In this document: positions 8,029 to 15,476 of the stretch, one piece after another | Numbering within the stretch: position 1 is the stretch's first letter | How the letters are laid out: the number at the start of each line of letters is the position of its first letter | DNA from: a candidate division Hyd24-12 bacterium UBA6080 | GTDB lineage: Bacteria > Fermentibacterota > Fermentibacteria > Fermentibacterales > JCC-6 | Direction of reading: 5' to 3' | DNA length: 64,000 bases | Assembly: GCA_002436025.1 (NCBI GenBank) | Contig: DIXM01000013.1 | Span: forward strand, 195,015-259,014 | Notes under the pieces: model-generated | What the model was told of the DNA's origin: nothing | Seen by the model: the letters and a program-made list of their open reading frames with translations, nothing else | Databases searched by the model: none | Translations under genes and position numbers: made by a program

Positions 8029-8685
8029 GTGGGTATCCTGAAACCATCGATCGAGACAATGCGCACAGTCACCTCGAAGGGCTACCCTGGTATCACCCAG
8101 AAAATCCGCGACTCCATGGCGATCCCGTCGTTCCTTCATGCAAATCCTCTGGTAAGGTGGCTGGTTTGGCGCAGGTACGAGGTCATAAGCAGAATGTGCG
8201 GCTTCCGGAAAGGTGAATCAGTGCTCGAGTTCGGCTGTGGTCCGGGTTTTTTTCTTCCGGAACTCTCAGCAAAGGGCTGCAGGATAATGGCGCTGGATAT
8301 CTACCCCCAATACGCCCGAGACCTTTGTGACACACTCGGCATCCAGGCCGTTTTTCCTGAAAACACCTCAGCCATTCCGGACTGCACCGTCAACACGATC
8401 ATCGCCGCTCAGGTGATGGAACACATAGAGAACCCGGCAGAATACTACGCTGAGTTCAGAAGGATTCTTGCACCCGAAGGCAGGCTGCTGATGTCCCTGC
8501 CCACCGAGAGCATCATCTACAAAGCCGGAAGACTTGCCGCAGGCTTCAGCGGGAAGGGTGATTACCACGTGACTGGACTGGACTCCATTCTGGAACTGGC
8601 TGAATTGTCTGGTTTTGCAAGGACCGAAGAGGTAACGATCCCCTCTCCGTGTTTCGCACTTTACAGGGTGTTCGAACTCAGCTGA
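8029..8685 (+). CDS. Class I SAM-dependent methyltransferase
   Basis: A 218-residue methyltransferase of the UbiE/Methyltransf_11 type. Motif I VLEFGCGPGFFLPEL (65-79) binds S-adenosylmethionine, LDIYPQYA carries the acidic end of strand 2, VMEHIENPAEYY and EFRRILAPEGRLLMSLP are the later core motifs. The substrate cannot be told. Start is GTG 8029 with GGAG 5-6 nt upstream. The next gene starts directly after its stop codon, and the third (GT-C-like) overlaps that one, so these three form an operon. Because the third gene resembles membrane glycosyltransferases, methylation of a surface glycan or its lipid carrier is a reasonable but untested idea. Confidence 0.85.
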   Translation: MGILKPSIETMRTVTSKGYPGITQKIRDSMAIPSFLHANPLVRWLVWRRYEVISRMCGFRKGESVLEFGCGPGFFLPELSAKGCRIMALDIYPQYARDLCDTLGIQAVFPENTSAIPDCTVNTIIAAQVMEHIENPAEYYAEFRRILAPEGRLLMSLPTESIIYKAGRLAAGFSGKGDYHVTGLDSILELAELSGFARTEEVTIPSPCFALYRVFELS

Positions 8686-9606
8686 ATGGAAGGTGCCGCA
8701 TTGCTTCTGCTACTGCTCTGTTCCGTCCTGAATCTTTTCGAGTTGTTTCCGGACTCTGTTGACTTGATGATCAGGAACGATATTGAAGACGCATACATCG
8801 TATCGATCCACTACATAGTCAACGGAACTTCCACCATGAACGTTGCTCGCCAAACCGGGCCGATCATTCCTGAAGGTTCAGCCACGGTTCGTTTCCCATA
8901 CCGTTATCTGGGCAGGATCGTGTTTGTAACCAGCAAAGGTGAGAACTACCGGAAGGTTGCCGTTGCGCTGAACCCGTCGGGTGACACGCTTGCAGTGTCG
9001 CGAGAGGACAGAGAGTACGGCGGATTCTTTGACGTGATTTTGGGTTCACGGCCGCACGTGATCATGAATAAATCACCAGTCCCCCTCACTCAGGTTCTTC
9101 TTCACAAGGACAGCCTTGTTTCAATGAACCTCATTGGGACAAACCCCCTCATGACTGACGAAACCCTCTTCCTGTGGCTGGACCTCGACAACATAGTGAT
9201 CTCCGCCGTTGATATCGAAGGAAACCACTCCGACTCTCTGAACCTGGTCAGGACCGAAACCGACAGCATCAGTGTGATTGGTACTCTTTCCTTCATGAGG
9301 GGCGTTCAGAGGCCGTCGCAGGGGAACATCTGGGTCATCAACGGCATCAACGGTGCGGCCATTAGCGGTATCGAGGTCTACCCGCTCAAAGATGAACCCT
9401 TCTTCTTTGACCTCACTGACACGCCACTCCAACTCTGGCAGTCAGCTGTGATACCATTCGAAGGGGAGATAGAATACCTGATATGCTCCGATACCGTTGG
9501 AAGAAGCTATTCCATAAACTCTGTCGATGAAGCGACCGGAGCTTACCTGGCGGACTGGTGGCACCTCGACTTCGACTACAGCTTCCCGGAGAGGAGGGAC
9601 CAGTGA
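8686..9606 (+). CDS. Secreted protein, probable distant relative of the lipoprotein array domain
   Basis: A 306-residue protein with an N-terminal hydrophobic signal (MEGAALLLLLLCSVLNLFELF) but no clear lipobox. Its start ATG directly follows the methyltransferase stop. Two regions, ~26-100 and ~213-290, look like divergent copies of the domain in the 3784-7117 array: a starting strand (MIRNDIEDAYIVSIHYI, WVINGINGAAISGIEVYP), a mid strand pair with IPEG or IPFEGE, and an element like ICSDTVGRSYSINS, matching the ATDxxGRxY type. The middle ~100 residues may be a further degenerate copy. The match is by eye only. The gene ends in a 4-nt GTGA overlap with the next gene. Confidence 0.65.
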   Translation: MEGAALLLLLLCSVLNLFELFPDSVDLMIRNDIEDAYIVSIHYIVNGTSTMNVARQTGPIIPEGSATVRFPYRYLGRIVFVTSKGENYRKVAVALNPSGDTLAVSREDREYGGFFDVILGSRPHVIMNKSPVPLTQVLLHKDSLVSMNLIGTNPLMTDETLFLWLDLDNIVISAVDIEGNHSDSLNLVRTETDSISVIGTLSFMRGVQRPSQGNIWVINGINGAAISGIEVYPLKDEPFFFDLTDTPLQLWQSAVIPFEGEIEYLICSDTVGRSYSINSVDEATGAYLADWWHLDFDYSFPERRDQ

Positions 9607-11474
9607 ACGACTGGATGAGCCCCCTGGCCTTTTTTCAGACCATGGCCAGAGTTGCCGTAGTCTGGCTTGCATTCTACGGCGCCGGAAAGCTCTTGAGAAA
9701 ACCTCTGAGGATCGACTCCGTTTTTCCCCTTCTTCCCCCGGAACTTCTTGGCATGCTAGCCTTCGTAATGCTCACAGTTCCGCTTTCACTGCTGGGCATC
9801 ATGAACCGGACACTGTGCCCTCTCTTTCTGGTGGTACTCGCAATACCGGGTACGCTGTTCGCCTACGGTGAACTTCGTGACAGGTTCTCATGGAAGAAGC
9901 CCGGGGTTCTGAAGACAGTGCTCACCCTCTTCCTCGTTTTAGTGATGCTTCTGAACTTTGCAAACGCATCGATGCCGAACCTCGCCTTCGACGACCCTCT
10001 GATAACGTATGCGGTGCAGCCCGACAGGTGGCTGAACGCGGGCCGAATCTACTGGCTTGAGGAAACGGGCTTCTCGGGCTTTCCACTCCTTTATGAAATG
10101 ACCGCAGTATGGCCGGCATCGCTCTCGGTAGACAGGATGAACCAACTCAGCGTGCTTCAGGTGTTCCAGATGAGCCTGCTCATGGTGACCGTTCTCAGAG
10201 GCCTTTCACTTCTGAGGGTAAAAAAGAACCTCTGGCTTCCAGTCTCCATCATCATCCTTCAAACAACCGCGATGTACAATTGGTGCTCTATGGCGAAGAC
10301 CGACACCATGGCCATCATGTTCTGCACTCTCGCACTTGTCTCTGCGGTCAGGCAGAAGGAAAAGGGTTATGAGGGATCTCCACTCTCATCCTGGCTCTAC
10401 ATGGGGATGACCCTTGCCACCAAACAGACCGCGATAATCGCTCTTGTGCCTTTCCTGCTCTACTCGGCGGGCAGTTTTTTCAGGTACACCATTAAGTGGA
10501 AGGCGCTCGCCCTCGCAGCTTTCGTTGCCTTTCCAGGAGCCTACGCCGTACGGACGATGCTGAAGACTGGAAGCCCGACCTACCCAGTTTACCCGGTACG
10601 CTCAATGGTGAGTGAGGGGTGGGAGCTGGTCGAACCGCCCGAGAACACAACGGTGAACACAAGGTCATCATACCTCTACGAACACAAGGACTTCCCGTTG
10701 GCCAAGCACATAGGCATCTTCTTCGCCTACATGGAGGGCAACTTCCTCCTCCTTCTGGCGGGTGTGGCTACGGCCCTCTTACTTGGAAGATGGCGCGACG
10801 CAGGGCTTTCGGTGCCCCTGCTCGTCTACAGCGCCGTTGCCATTGCCGTCTTCTGGCCCCCATGGTGGGGAGCCAAGTACTCGATACTGGTCTACCCTTT
10901 CGCTGCGATCCTTGGAGCCAGACTGCTTTCAAACTCCAGGGCGGCGATGGCAATTGCGTGCATCCTGGTCATCCCTTCGTTCATCATCCCCGGATTCGTG
11001 ATCGTCGCCGGTGACGGCAGACACTTCGAGTACCGCAGAACGGTTGTACAATCGATATTGCAGGGAAGCTGGCAAACCGAATCGGGCTACAGGATGTGGA
11101 TGTCGACTCCGGAAGGCATGACCCACATGTGGGCCAACAGCGCTTTGCCCCGCGAATCCGTCATCCTCTCACTGCACGAGGAAAAGCGCTACTTCTTCGA
11201 CGGAGAAGTGGTGGTGGGATGGCGCCACGCGGCCGGTCAGAGGCTCTACCTAATGAACAGCTTGGAAGAGGAACTTGCGATCCTCGACACCCTTGGCGTC
11301 GATTATGTGGGCTTTTACCGGGACAATCCGGCCGTTCTCGACCAGGAGCGGAAGCTAATGATACTCGATCACATAGGCATGGGTGAGATCCTTGAACCGG
11401 TGGTGGTTATCAGCGGAGGCTACCTTCTGTGCAGATACAACCCCCCGAACGTTCCGGCCGGTCCGCAAAGATGA
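9603..11474 (+). CDS. Polytopic membrane protein, GT-C glycosyltransferase-like
   Basis: A 623-residue integral membrane protein with roughly 11-13 hydrophobic segments followed by a ~130-residue soluble C-terminal domain. The layout (N-terminal helices, an early loop with DDPLITYAVQPDRWLNAGRI, many helices, then an extracytoplasmic domain) resembles GT-C lipid-linked-sugar glycosyltransferases of the PMT/ArnT type; the DD pair after the first helices is where those enzymes keep catalytic acidic residues. I do not recognise the exact family. Start GTG 9603 follows GAGAGGAGGG and overlaps the upstream stop by 4 nt; an upstream in-frame start would lie inside that gene. The end is 1 nt from the convergent pilin gene. 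Confidence 0.6.
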   Translation: MNDWMSPLAFFQTMARVAVVWLAFYGAGKLLRKPLRIDSVFPLLPPELLGMLAFVMLTVPLSLLGIMNRTLCPLFLVVLAIPGTLFAYGELRDRFSWKKPGVLKTVLTLFLVLVMLLNFANASMPNLAFDDPLITYAVQPDRWLNAGRIYWLEETGFSGFPLLYEMTAVWPASLSVDRMNQLSVLQVFQMSLLMVTVLRGLSLLRVKKNLWLPVSIIILQTTAMYNWCSMAKTDTMAIMFCTLALVSAVRQKEKGYEGSPLSSWLYMGMTLATKQTAIIALVPFLLYSAGSFFRYTIKWKALALAAFVAFPGAYAVRTMLKTGSPTYPVYPVRSMVSEGWELVEPPENTTVNTRSSYLYEHKDFPLAKHIGIFFAYMEGNFLLLLAGVATALLLGRWRDAGLSVPLLVYSAVAIAVFWPPWWGAKYSILVYPFAAILGARLLSNSRAAMAIACILVIPSFIIPGFVIVAGDGRHFEYRRTVVQSILQGSWQTESGYRMWMSTPEGMTHMWANSALPRESVILSLHEEKRYFFDGEVVVGWRHAAGQRLYLMNSLEEELAILDTLGVDYVGFYRDNPAVLDQERKLMILDHIGMGEILEPVVVISGGYLLCRYNPPNVPAGPQR

Positions 11475-11475
11475 T

Positions 11476-11856
11476 TCAGTTGAAATCCTGCCAGGAAGCT
11501 ATACCGTTGTCGATCTGCCCGTGGCTTGGTGCGGCCTGGGGGCAGGTGATTGTGAAGCTGGCTGAAGGGTCGAGGTAAAGAGCAACAACTGTGATCACAT
11601 GAGGTGTGTTGCTGCCAGGGCACACGATGCCCACAAGGTTCAGGTCGGCAAGAAGGTCAGTGTACATTCCGTTGGTTGAGAAGTAGATCACTTCCTGGCT
11701 GGCAATGGTTCGCATGTTGGCCCGGCAGGCGTTTCTTCTGGCTGCTTCGGAAATGTCGTTGAACTTGGGAATTGCGATTGCGGCGAGAATGCCTATTATC
11801 ACAACCACTATCATCAGTTCTATCAGCGTGAATCCTCTTACCTTAAAACTTTTCAC
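11476..11856 (-). CDS. Type IV pilin/pseudopilin (second copy)
   Basis: A 126-residue pilin. The prepilin peptidase site is MKSFKVRG/FTLIELMIVVVIIG: cleavage after G8, mature F1 and conserved Glu5 (E13), then the hydrophobic assembly helix. The globular part is small and contains three cysteines (C44, C79, C105). It ends IDNGIASWQDFN, the same as the neighbouring pilin at 11984. The start codon is GTG at 11856 with AAGGAGGGG upstream. A good sigma-54 promoter lies about 35 nt upstream (11891-11907), and the upstream pilin's terminator separates the two genes, so this copy is transcribed on its own. It may be a minor pilin or an alternative major subunit. Confidence 0.9.
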   Translation of the reverse strand: MKSFKVRGFTLIELMIVVVIIGILAAIAIPKFNDISEAARRNACRANMRTIASQEVIYFSTNGMYTDLLADLNLVGIVCPGSNTPHVITVVALYLDPSASFTITCPQAAPSHGQIDNGIASWQDFN

Positions 11857-11890
11857 AACCCCTCCTTACGTGCCCCTTTATCAGAACGAA

Positions 11891-11907
11891 AGCAAAAATG
11901 TTGCCAG
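11891..11907 (-). promoter_or_regulatory. Sigma-54 promoter of the second pilin
   Basis: Read on the minus strand: CTGGCAACATTTTTGCT, that is the -24 element TGGC and the -12 element TTGCT with the exact sigma-54 spacing (TGGCAAC, 4 nt, TTGC). It lies 35 nt upstream of the GTG start at 11856. The PilS/PilR pair encoded upstream is of the sigma-54-dependent type, as expected for pilin control. Confidence 0.82.
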
Positions 11908-11935
11908 CCATTTCTGCGGGACCCGGCGAAGGTAC

Positions 11936-11970
11936 AAAAAAAGGGGGGGGGGCAAATCCCCCCCCCCCCA
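11936..11970 (-). terminator. Intrinsic terminator of the first pilin, homopolymeric stem
   Basis: On the minus strand a run of 12 G, a 5-nt spacer (ATTTG) and a run of 10 C are followed by seven T. The stem is made only of G-C pairs in homopolymer tracts, which are prone to length change in replication and sequencing. It sits 14 nt after the pilin stop at 11984. Confidence 0.8.
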
Positions 11971-11983
11971 GAAAACATGACGG

Positions 11984-12352
11984 TTAGTTGAAGTCCTGCC
12001 AGGAGGCGATACCGTTGTCGATCTGGCCATGGCTGGGAGTGTTCGGGCATGTGATGGTGAAGCTCGCGGAAGGATCGAGACCAAGGTCGGCCACTGCCAG
12101 AGTATGGGCAGCGTTGGCGCCGGGGCAGACAATGCCCGTGAGACCAAGGTCAGCAAGCTGATCAGTGTACACTCCGCTGGTGGCGAAGTAGATGACTTCC
12201 TGGCTGGCGATGGTGCGCATGTTGGCGCGGCAGGCGTTCCTCTTGGCGGCCTCGGAAACATCGTTGAACTTGGGAATGGCGATGGCAGCGAGGATGCCGA
12301 TGATGACCACAACGATCATGAGCTCGATCAGGGTGAAGCCCTTTTTCTTCAT
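11984..12352 (-). CDS. pilA: Type IV pilin (probable major pilin)
   Basis: A 122-residue type IV pilin with a short leader, MKKKG/FTLIELMIVVVIIGILAA: cleavage after G5, Glu5 of the mature form is E10. Three cysteines lie in the globular region at the same places as in the second pilin, and the C-terminal residues SHGQIDNGIASWQDFN are shared. The leader-proximal ATG at 12352 was chosen over an upstream in-frame start (12430) because the latter is upstream of the promoter and lacks a leader peptide. The gene has its own sigma-54 promoter (12406-12422) and a strong terminator, and lies directly after pilR. Codons are strongly C/G-ending, consistent with an abundant protein; hence the major-pilin call. 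Confidence 0.92.
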   Translation of the reverse strand: MKKKGFTLIELMIVVVIIGILAAIAIPKFNDVSEAAKRNACRANMRTIASQEVIYFATSGVYTDQLADLGLTGIVCPGANAAHTLAVADLGLDPSASFTITCPNTPSHGQIDNGIASWQDFN

Positions 12353-12405
12353 TTCATACTCCTTCTCTTCGGTTATGTCCGGACGGACAACTGCGCTGTT
12401 GTTTA

Positions 12406-12422
12406 TGCAAACCGCTTGCCAG
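12406..12422 (-). promoter_or_regulatory. Sigma-54 promoter of pilA
   Basis: Minus-strand reading CTGGCAAGCGGTTTGCA: -24 TGGCAAG, 4 nt, -12 TTGCA, matching the sigma-54 consensus with correct spacing. It is 54 nt upstream of the pilA start and within the 149-nt gap after pilR; the AT-rich remainder of that gap (to 12501) is a likely place for PilR-binding sites, though I could not define them. Confidence 0.88.
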
Positions 12423-12501
12423 CGCGTCAAGCTCTTTTATATCACCAACAAAGTACAATAACACATCAAATACTGATGTCGTGTTGCATTCTGCAACTGT
12501 G

Positions 12502-13863
12502 CTACTGCATTCCGTACCTGCCAAGCTTCCTGTGAAGCGTGCTTGCGTTGATGCCAAGCAACTCGGCAGCCTTTGTCTTGTTGCCACCTGCCCTATGCTC
12601 GAGGGTGTAAAGTATCCATGCCTTTTCAACCTCTTCAAGGTTCGATGGTAGAACGTTGTTGTGCTCCTCCCGGCGCTCTTCTGGCTTTTCCAACCTGTCT
12701 GCGCCCCTGAAGTGGGCCGGGTGGTGTTCGGGCCTAATCGTTTCTTCGGTGGTCATCACGCAGAGGCGTTCGACCAGGTTCTCGAGTTCCCTTACATTGC
12801 CGGGCCAGCTTCTGTCCTCGAGGATCTGAAGGGTCTCTTCAGAAAAACCCTTCTGAAAGCCGCCCCTTCTTATGAAGTGGTCCACAAGGGGTCTGATGTC
12901 GTCCCTTCTTTCCCGCAGGGCGGGAACCCTGAGGGGGATCACGTTGAGCCTGTAGAAGAGGTCTTCCCTGAATTCGTTGTTCGCCACCATTCTTTCAAGG
13001 TCGCGGTTGGTGGCGCATACGAGCCTTGCCCTGAAAGGGAGGGTGACATTGCCGCCCACCGGGCGGATTTGCCTCTCCTGAAGGGCACGGAGAAGCTTGA
13101 CCTGAAGTTCCCGGTCCATCTCGCTGATCTCGTCGAGGAAGAAGGTGCCCTCGCCGGCGGCGGTCATCAGCCCCTCCTTGTCACGGTGGGCGCCGGTGAA
13201 GCTGCCCTTCATGTGGCCGAAGAGCTCGCTCTCCAGAAGGTTTTTGGAGAGGCTTCCGCAGTTCACGCCAAGGAACGGCTTGTCCGCCCTGTGGCTGTTG
13301 TAGTGAAGGGCTTTCGCTATGAGCTCTTTGCCTGTTCCGCTCTCGCCTGTGATGAGGACCGTGCTTGGCTGATCGGCAACTTTTCTGACACTTTCGAGAA
13401 GGGCGAGCATGGGTTCGGATTTGCCTACTATGCCGGAGAAATCGAACTCCCTTTTCACCTCGGTGCGGAGCCTGGCGTTCTCGGTCTTCACCTGGCGCTG
13501 GTTGAGGGCCTTCTCGATGGCCAGCAGGATCTGTTCGGCCCTGAAGGGCTTTACAAGGTAGTCCTCCACGCCCTCCCTGATGGCTTTGACAGCTGTTTCA
13601 ACGCTGGAATAGGCCGTGATGAGAATGCCCGCCATTTCGGGGTTGTGCTTTCTAAGAGTGCCGAACAGCTCAAGACCCGTCATTCCCGGCATGCGTATGT
13701 CGGTTATGAGAACCCTGGGATGGTTTGCTTGGGCCCACTTCTGTGCATCGAGGGGGCTTTGGAAACAGTAAACATCGTACCCGTTCTCTTCAAGCAGCAG
13801 GCCCAGCCACTCCAGCATTGGCTTTTCGTCATCCACGAGAAGGATGCCTGGTCTATCCTCCAT
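12502..13863 (-). CDS. pilR: Sigma-54-dependent response regulator PilR
   Basis: A 453-residue NtrC-family activator. Receiver domain 1-120 with acidic pocket D11/D12, phospho-acceptor D55 (LITDIRMPG) and K105; AAA+ domain ~142-370 with Walker A GESGTGKE (173-180), the sigma-54 contact loop as GSFTGA (220-225, Ser where GAFTGA is usual), and Walker B GTFFLDEI; C-terminal Fis-type helix-turn-helix TKAAELLGINASTLHRKLGR. It is encoded 11 nt overlapped with the PilS kinase and directly upstream of a pilin gene with a sigma-54 promoter, so regulation of pilin transcription is the obvious role. Confidence 0.93.
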   Translation of the reverse strand: MEDRPGILLVDDEKPMLEWLGLLLEENGYDVYCFQSPLDAQKWAQANHPRVLITDIRMPGMTGLELFGTLRKHNPEMAGILITAYSSVETAVKAIREGVEDYLVKPFRAEQILLAIEKALNQRQVKTENARLRTEVKREFDFSGIVGKSEPMLALLESVRKVADQPSTVLITGESGTGKELIAKALHYNSHRADKPFLGVNCGSLSKNLLESELFGHMKGSFTGAHRDKEGLMTAAGEGTFFLDEISEMDRELQVKLLRALQERQIRPVGGNVTLPFRARLVCATNRDLERMVANNEFREDLFYRLNVIPLRVPALRERRDDIRPLVDHFIRRGGFQKGFSEETLQILEDRSWPGNVRELENLVERLCVMTTEETIRPEHHPAHFRGADRLEKPEERREEHNNVLPSNLEEVEKAWILYTLEHRAGGNKTKAAELLGINASTLHRKLGRYGMQ

Positions 13864-15424
13864 TGCCCTCCCCCTGAACTGGAAGGATCAGTGATGCCGT
13901 CAACCCGCCCTGAGGCCGGTTCTTTATTTCCATTCGTCCCCCGTGTTCCTGCGCTATCTTTCTGCAGACGTATAGCCCCAGTCCCGTCCCCTCGGTCTTG
14001 GTTGTATAGAAAGGTTCCCAGACCCTGTCCAGCCTTCCCGCGGGAATGCCTTGGCCGTTGTCGGCCACGCTGAGCCTCACTTCGTCACCTTCCCTTGTCA
14101 GGTCAACCTCCACCAGTCCCCCGGGCTGGTCAACCAGGGCTTCGACAGCGTTACGCAGCATGTTGTTCAGAGCCTGACCCAGGCGCATCTGGTTGCCCAG
14201 CACCGTCACGGCCTGGTCATGCCTTGGGAATGAGATGGTGACCCCGCCCGCGAAACCGTGAATGGCCGACTCCACTGCTTCCATGGCGAAAGAGGTCAAA
14301 TCCATGGGATCGTGCGGAAAATCATCGGTATCCCGGGCAAGGCTGAGGTAGCCGTCAATCAGTTCCGAAACCCTTCGGGACTGGCTGACAATGATGCCTG
14401 TCATTCTATCCGCCTTGTCGCTGGGAAGCTTTCCCGAACTGAGCAATTCAGCGGCGCCACTTATGGATGCGAGGGGGTTCCTTATCTCGTGGGCCAGGGT
14501 TGCGCTAAGCCTGCCCACTATGGCCAGACGCTTGCGTTCCTCGAGGGCGGCCCTGAGATTGGCGGCCTCGGTAATATCGCTGAGAACGACGATAACGCCG
14601 TTCTCAGCCTCGGACCGGCTGAAGCGGCAGTTTATGATCCGTCCGTCAATGACCATCTCAATGGTCTCGGGCGCTTTTTCGTCTGCGAGGAACTGCGCTA
14701 TTGCGCTTTCGAGGGGCGTGCCCTGAAGAATTCCGTTTTCCCGGCCGGGAAGGCCCAGAATGTCCACCGCGGCAGGGTTTGCCTGGAGAAGGTTGCCCCG
14801 GGAATCCACCACTACAACTCCGTCCCTGAGGTTTTCGAGAACCTTTCTGGACCTTGCCCTGAGTTCGGCCAGATTGTTGAGAACATCCTGGAGCTTGCCG
14901 GTTTCGGAGTAGAGCATTCTACCCAGAATCCCCCCGGTCACGCCGGATGCGAAGAACAAGGCCGCGTCAAGCGCAGCCTGGGCCAGCAGGTAGTTTGTGG
15001 TGAGCTTGTACTGGCCGGCCGCGATTAATGTGCCGACCATCTCGCTCTTCGCCGAAGGGGGCCCGAAGATGGTGAAGAAAATGCTTCCCGCAAGGACGAC
15101 GGTTGTTGTGGCCGCCGCAGTGAACCCGCCCCTTGTGCCCAGGTAAAAGCCATAGGCGAAGGCGTGAACAGCCATGAATGCTATGAATGGGCTTTCTATA
15201 CCCCGGGAGACGGCCATTATGGTTCCCAGGGCCAGAGCGTCGAGAACACAAAGCAGGTAGTACGGCCAACGGGCTTCTGGCTTCCTTCTCATCAGGGGGG
15301 TTGTGATTATGGTTGCCATGACTACCGCTGAACCCACTGAGATGAAAACCGGGCCAAGGTTGTCACGTTGAAGCAGGAACGCCCCGGCGACCGATAGCAT
15401 TCCGAGAACGGCGAGGCGCCCCAC
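13853..15424 (-). CDS. pilS: Sensor histidine kinase PilS
   Basis: A membrane sensor kinase, 523 residues. The N-terminal third has about six transmembrane segments, as in PilS; then a PAS domain (~195-290: LRDGVVVVDSRGNLLQANPAA), the H box LSATLAHEIRNPLASISG (H312), N box NNMLRNAVEAL, G1 DNGQGIP and G2 GTGLGL. The only start codon available in the frame after the nearest upstream stop is GTG at 15424, placing the first membrane helix immediately at the N-terminus; no good Shine-Dalgarno sequence is seen, so translation may depend on the preceding pilC, which ends 52 nt upstream. It pairs with PilR (11-nt overlap). Confidence 0.92.
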   Translation of the reverse strand: MGRLAVLGMLSVAGAFLLQRDNLGPVFISVGSAVVMATIITTPLMRRKPEARWPYYLLCVLDALALGTIMAVSRGIESPFIAFMAVHAFAYGFYLGTRGGFTAAATTTVVLAGSIFFTIFGPPSAKSEMVGTLIAAGQYKLTTNYLLAQAALDAALFFASGVTGGILGRMLYSETGKLQDVLNNLAELRARSRKVLENLRDGVVVVDSRGNLLQANPAAVDILGLPGRENGILQGTPLESAIAQFLADEKAPETIEMVIDGRIINCRFSRSEAENGVIVVLSDITEAANLRAALEERKRLAIVGRLSATLAHEIRNPLASISGAAELLSSGKLPSDKADRMTGIIVSQSRRVSELIDGYLSLARDTDDFPHDPMDLTSFAMEAVESAIHGFAGGVTISFPRHDQAVTVLGNQMRLGQALNNMLRNAVEALVDQPGGLVEVDLTREGDEVRLSVADNGQGIPAGRLDRVWEPFYTTKTEGTGLGLYVCRKIAQEHGGRMEIKNRPQGGLTASLILPVQGEGNGG

Positions 15425-15476
15425 CTGAAGCCAGGTGCGGCGCCTCGGGCTTATGCTGAGGCGGTCTTTCGCCGTG

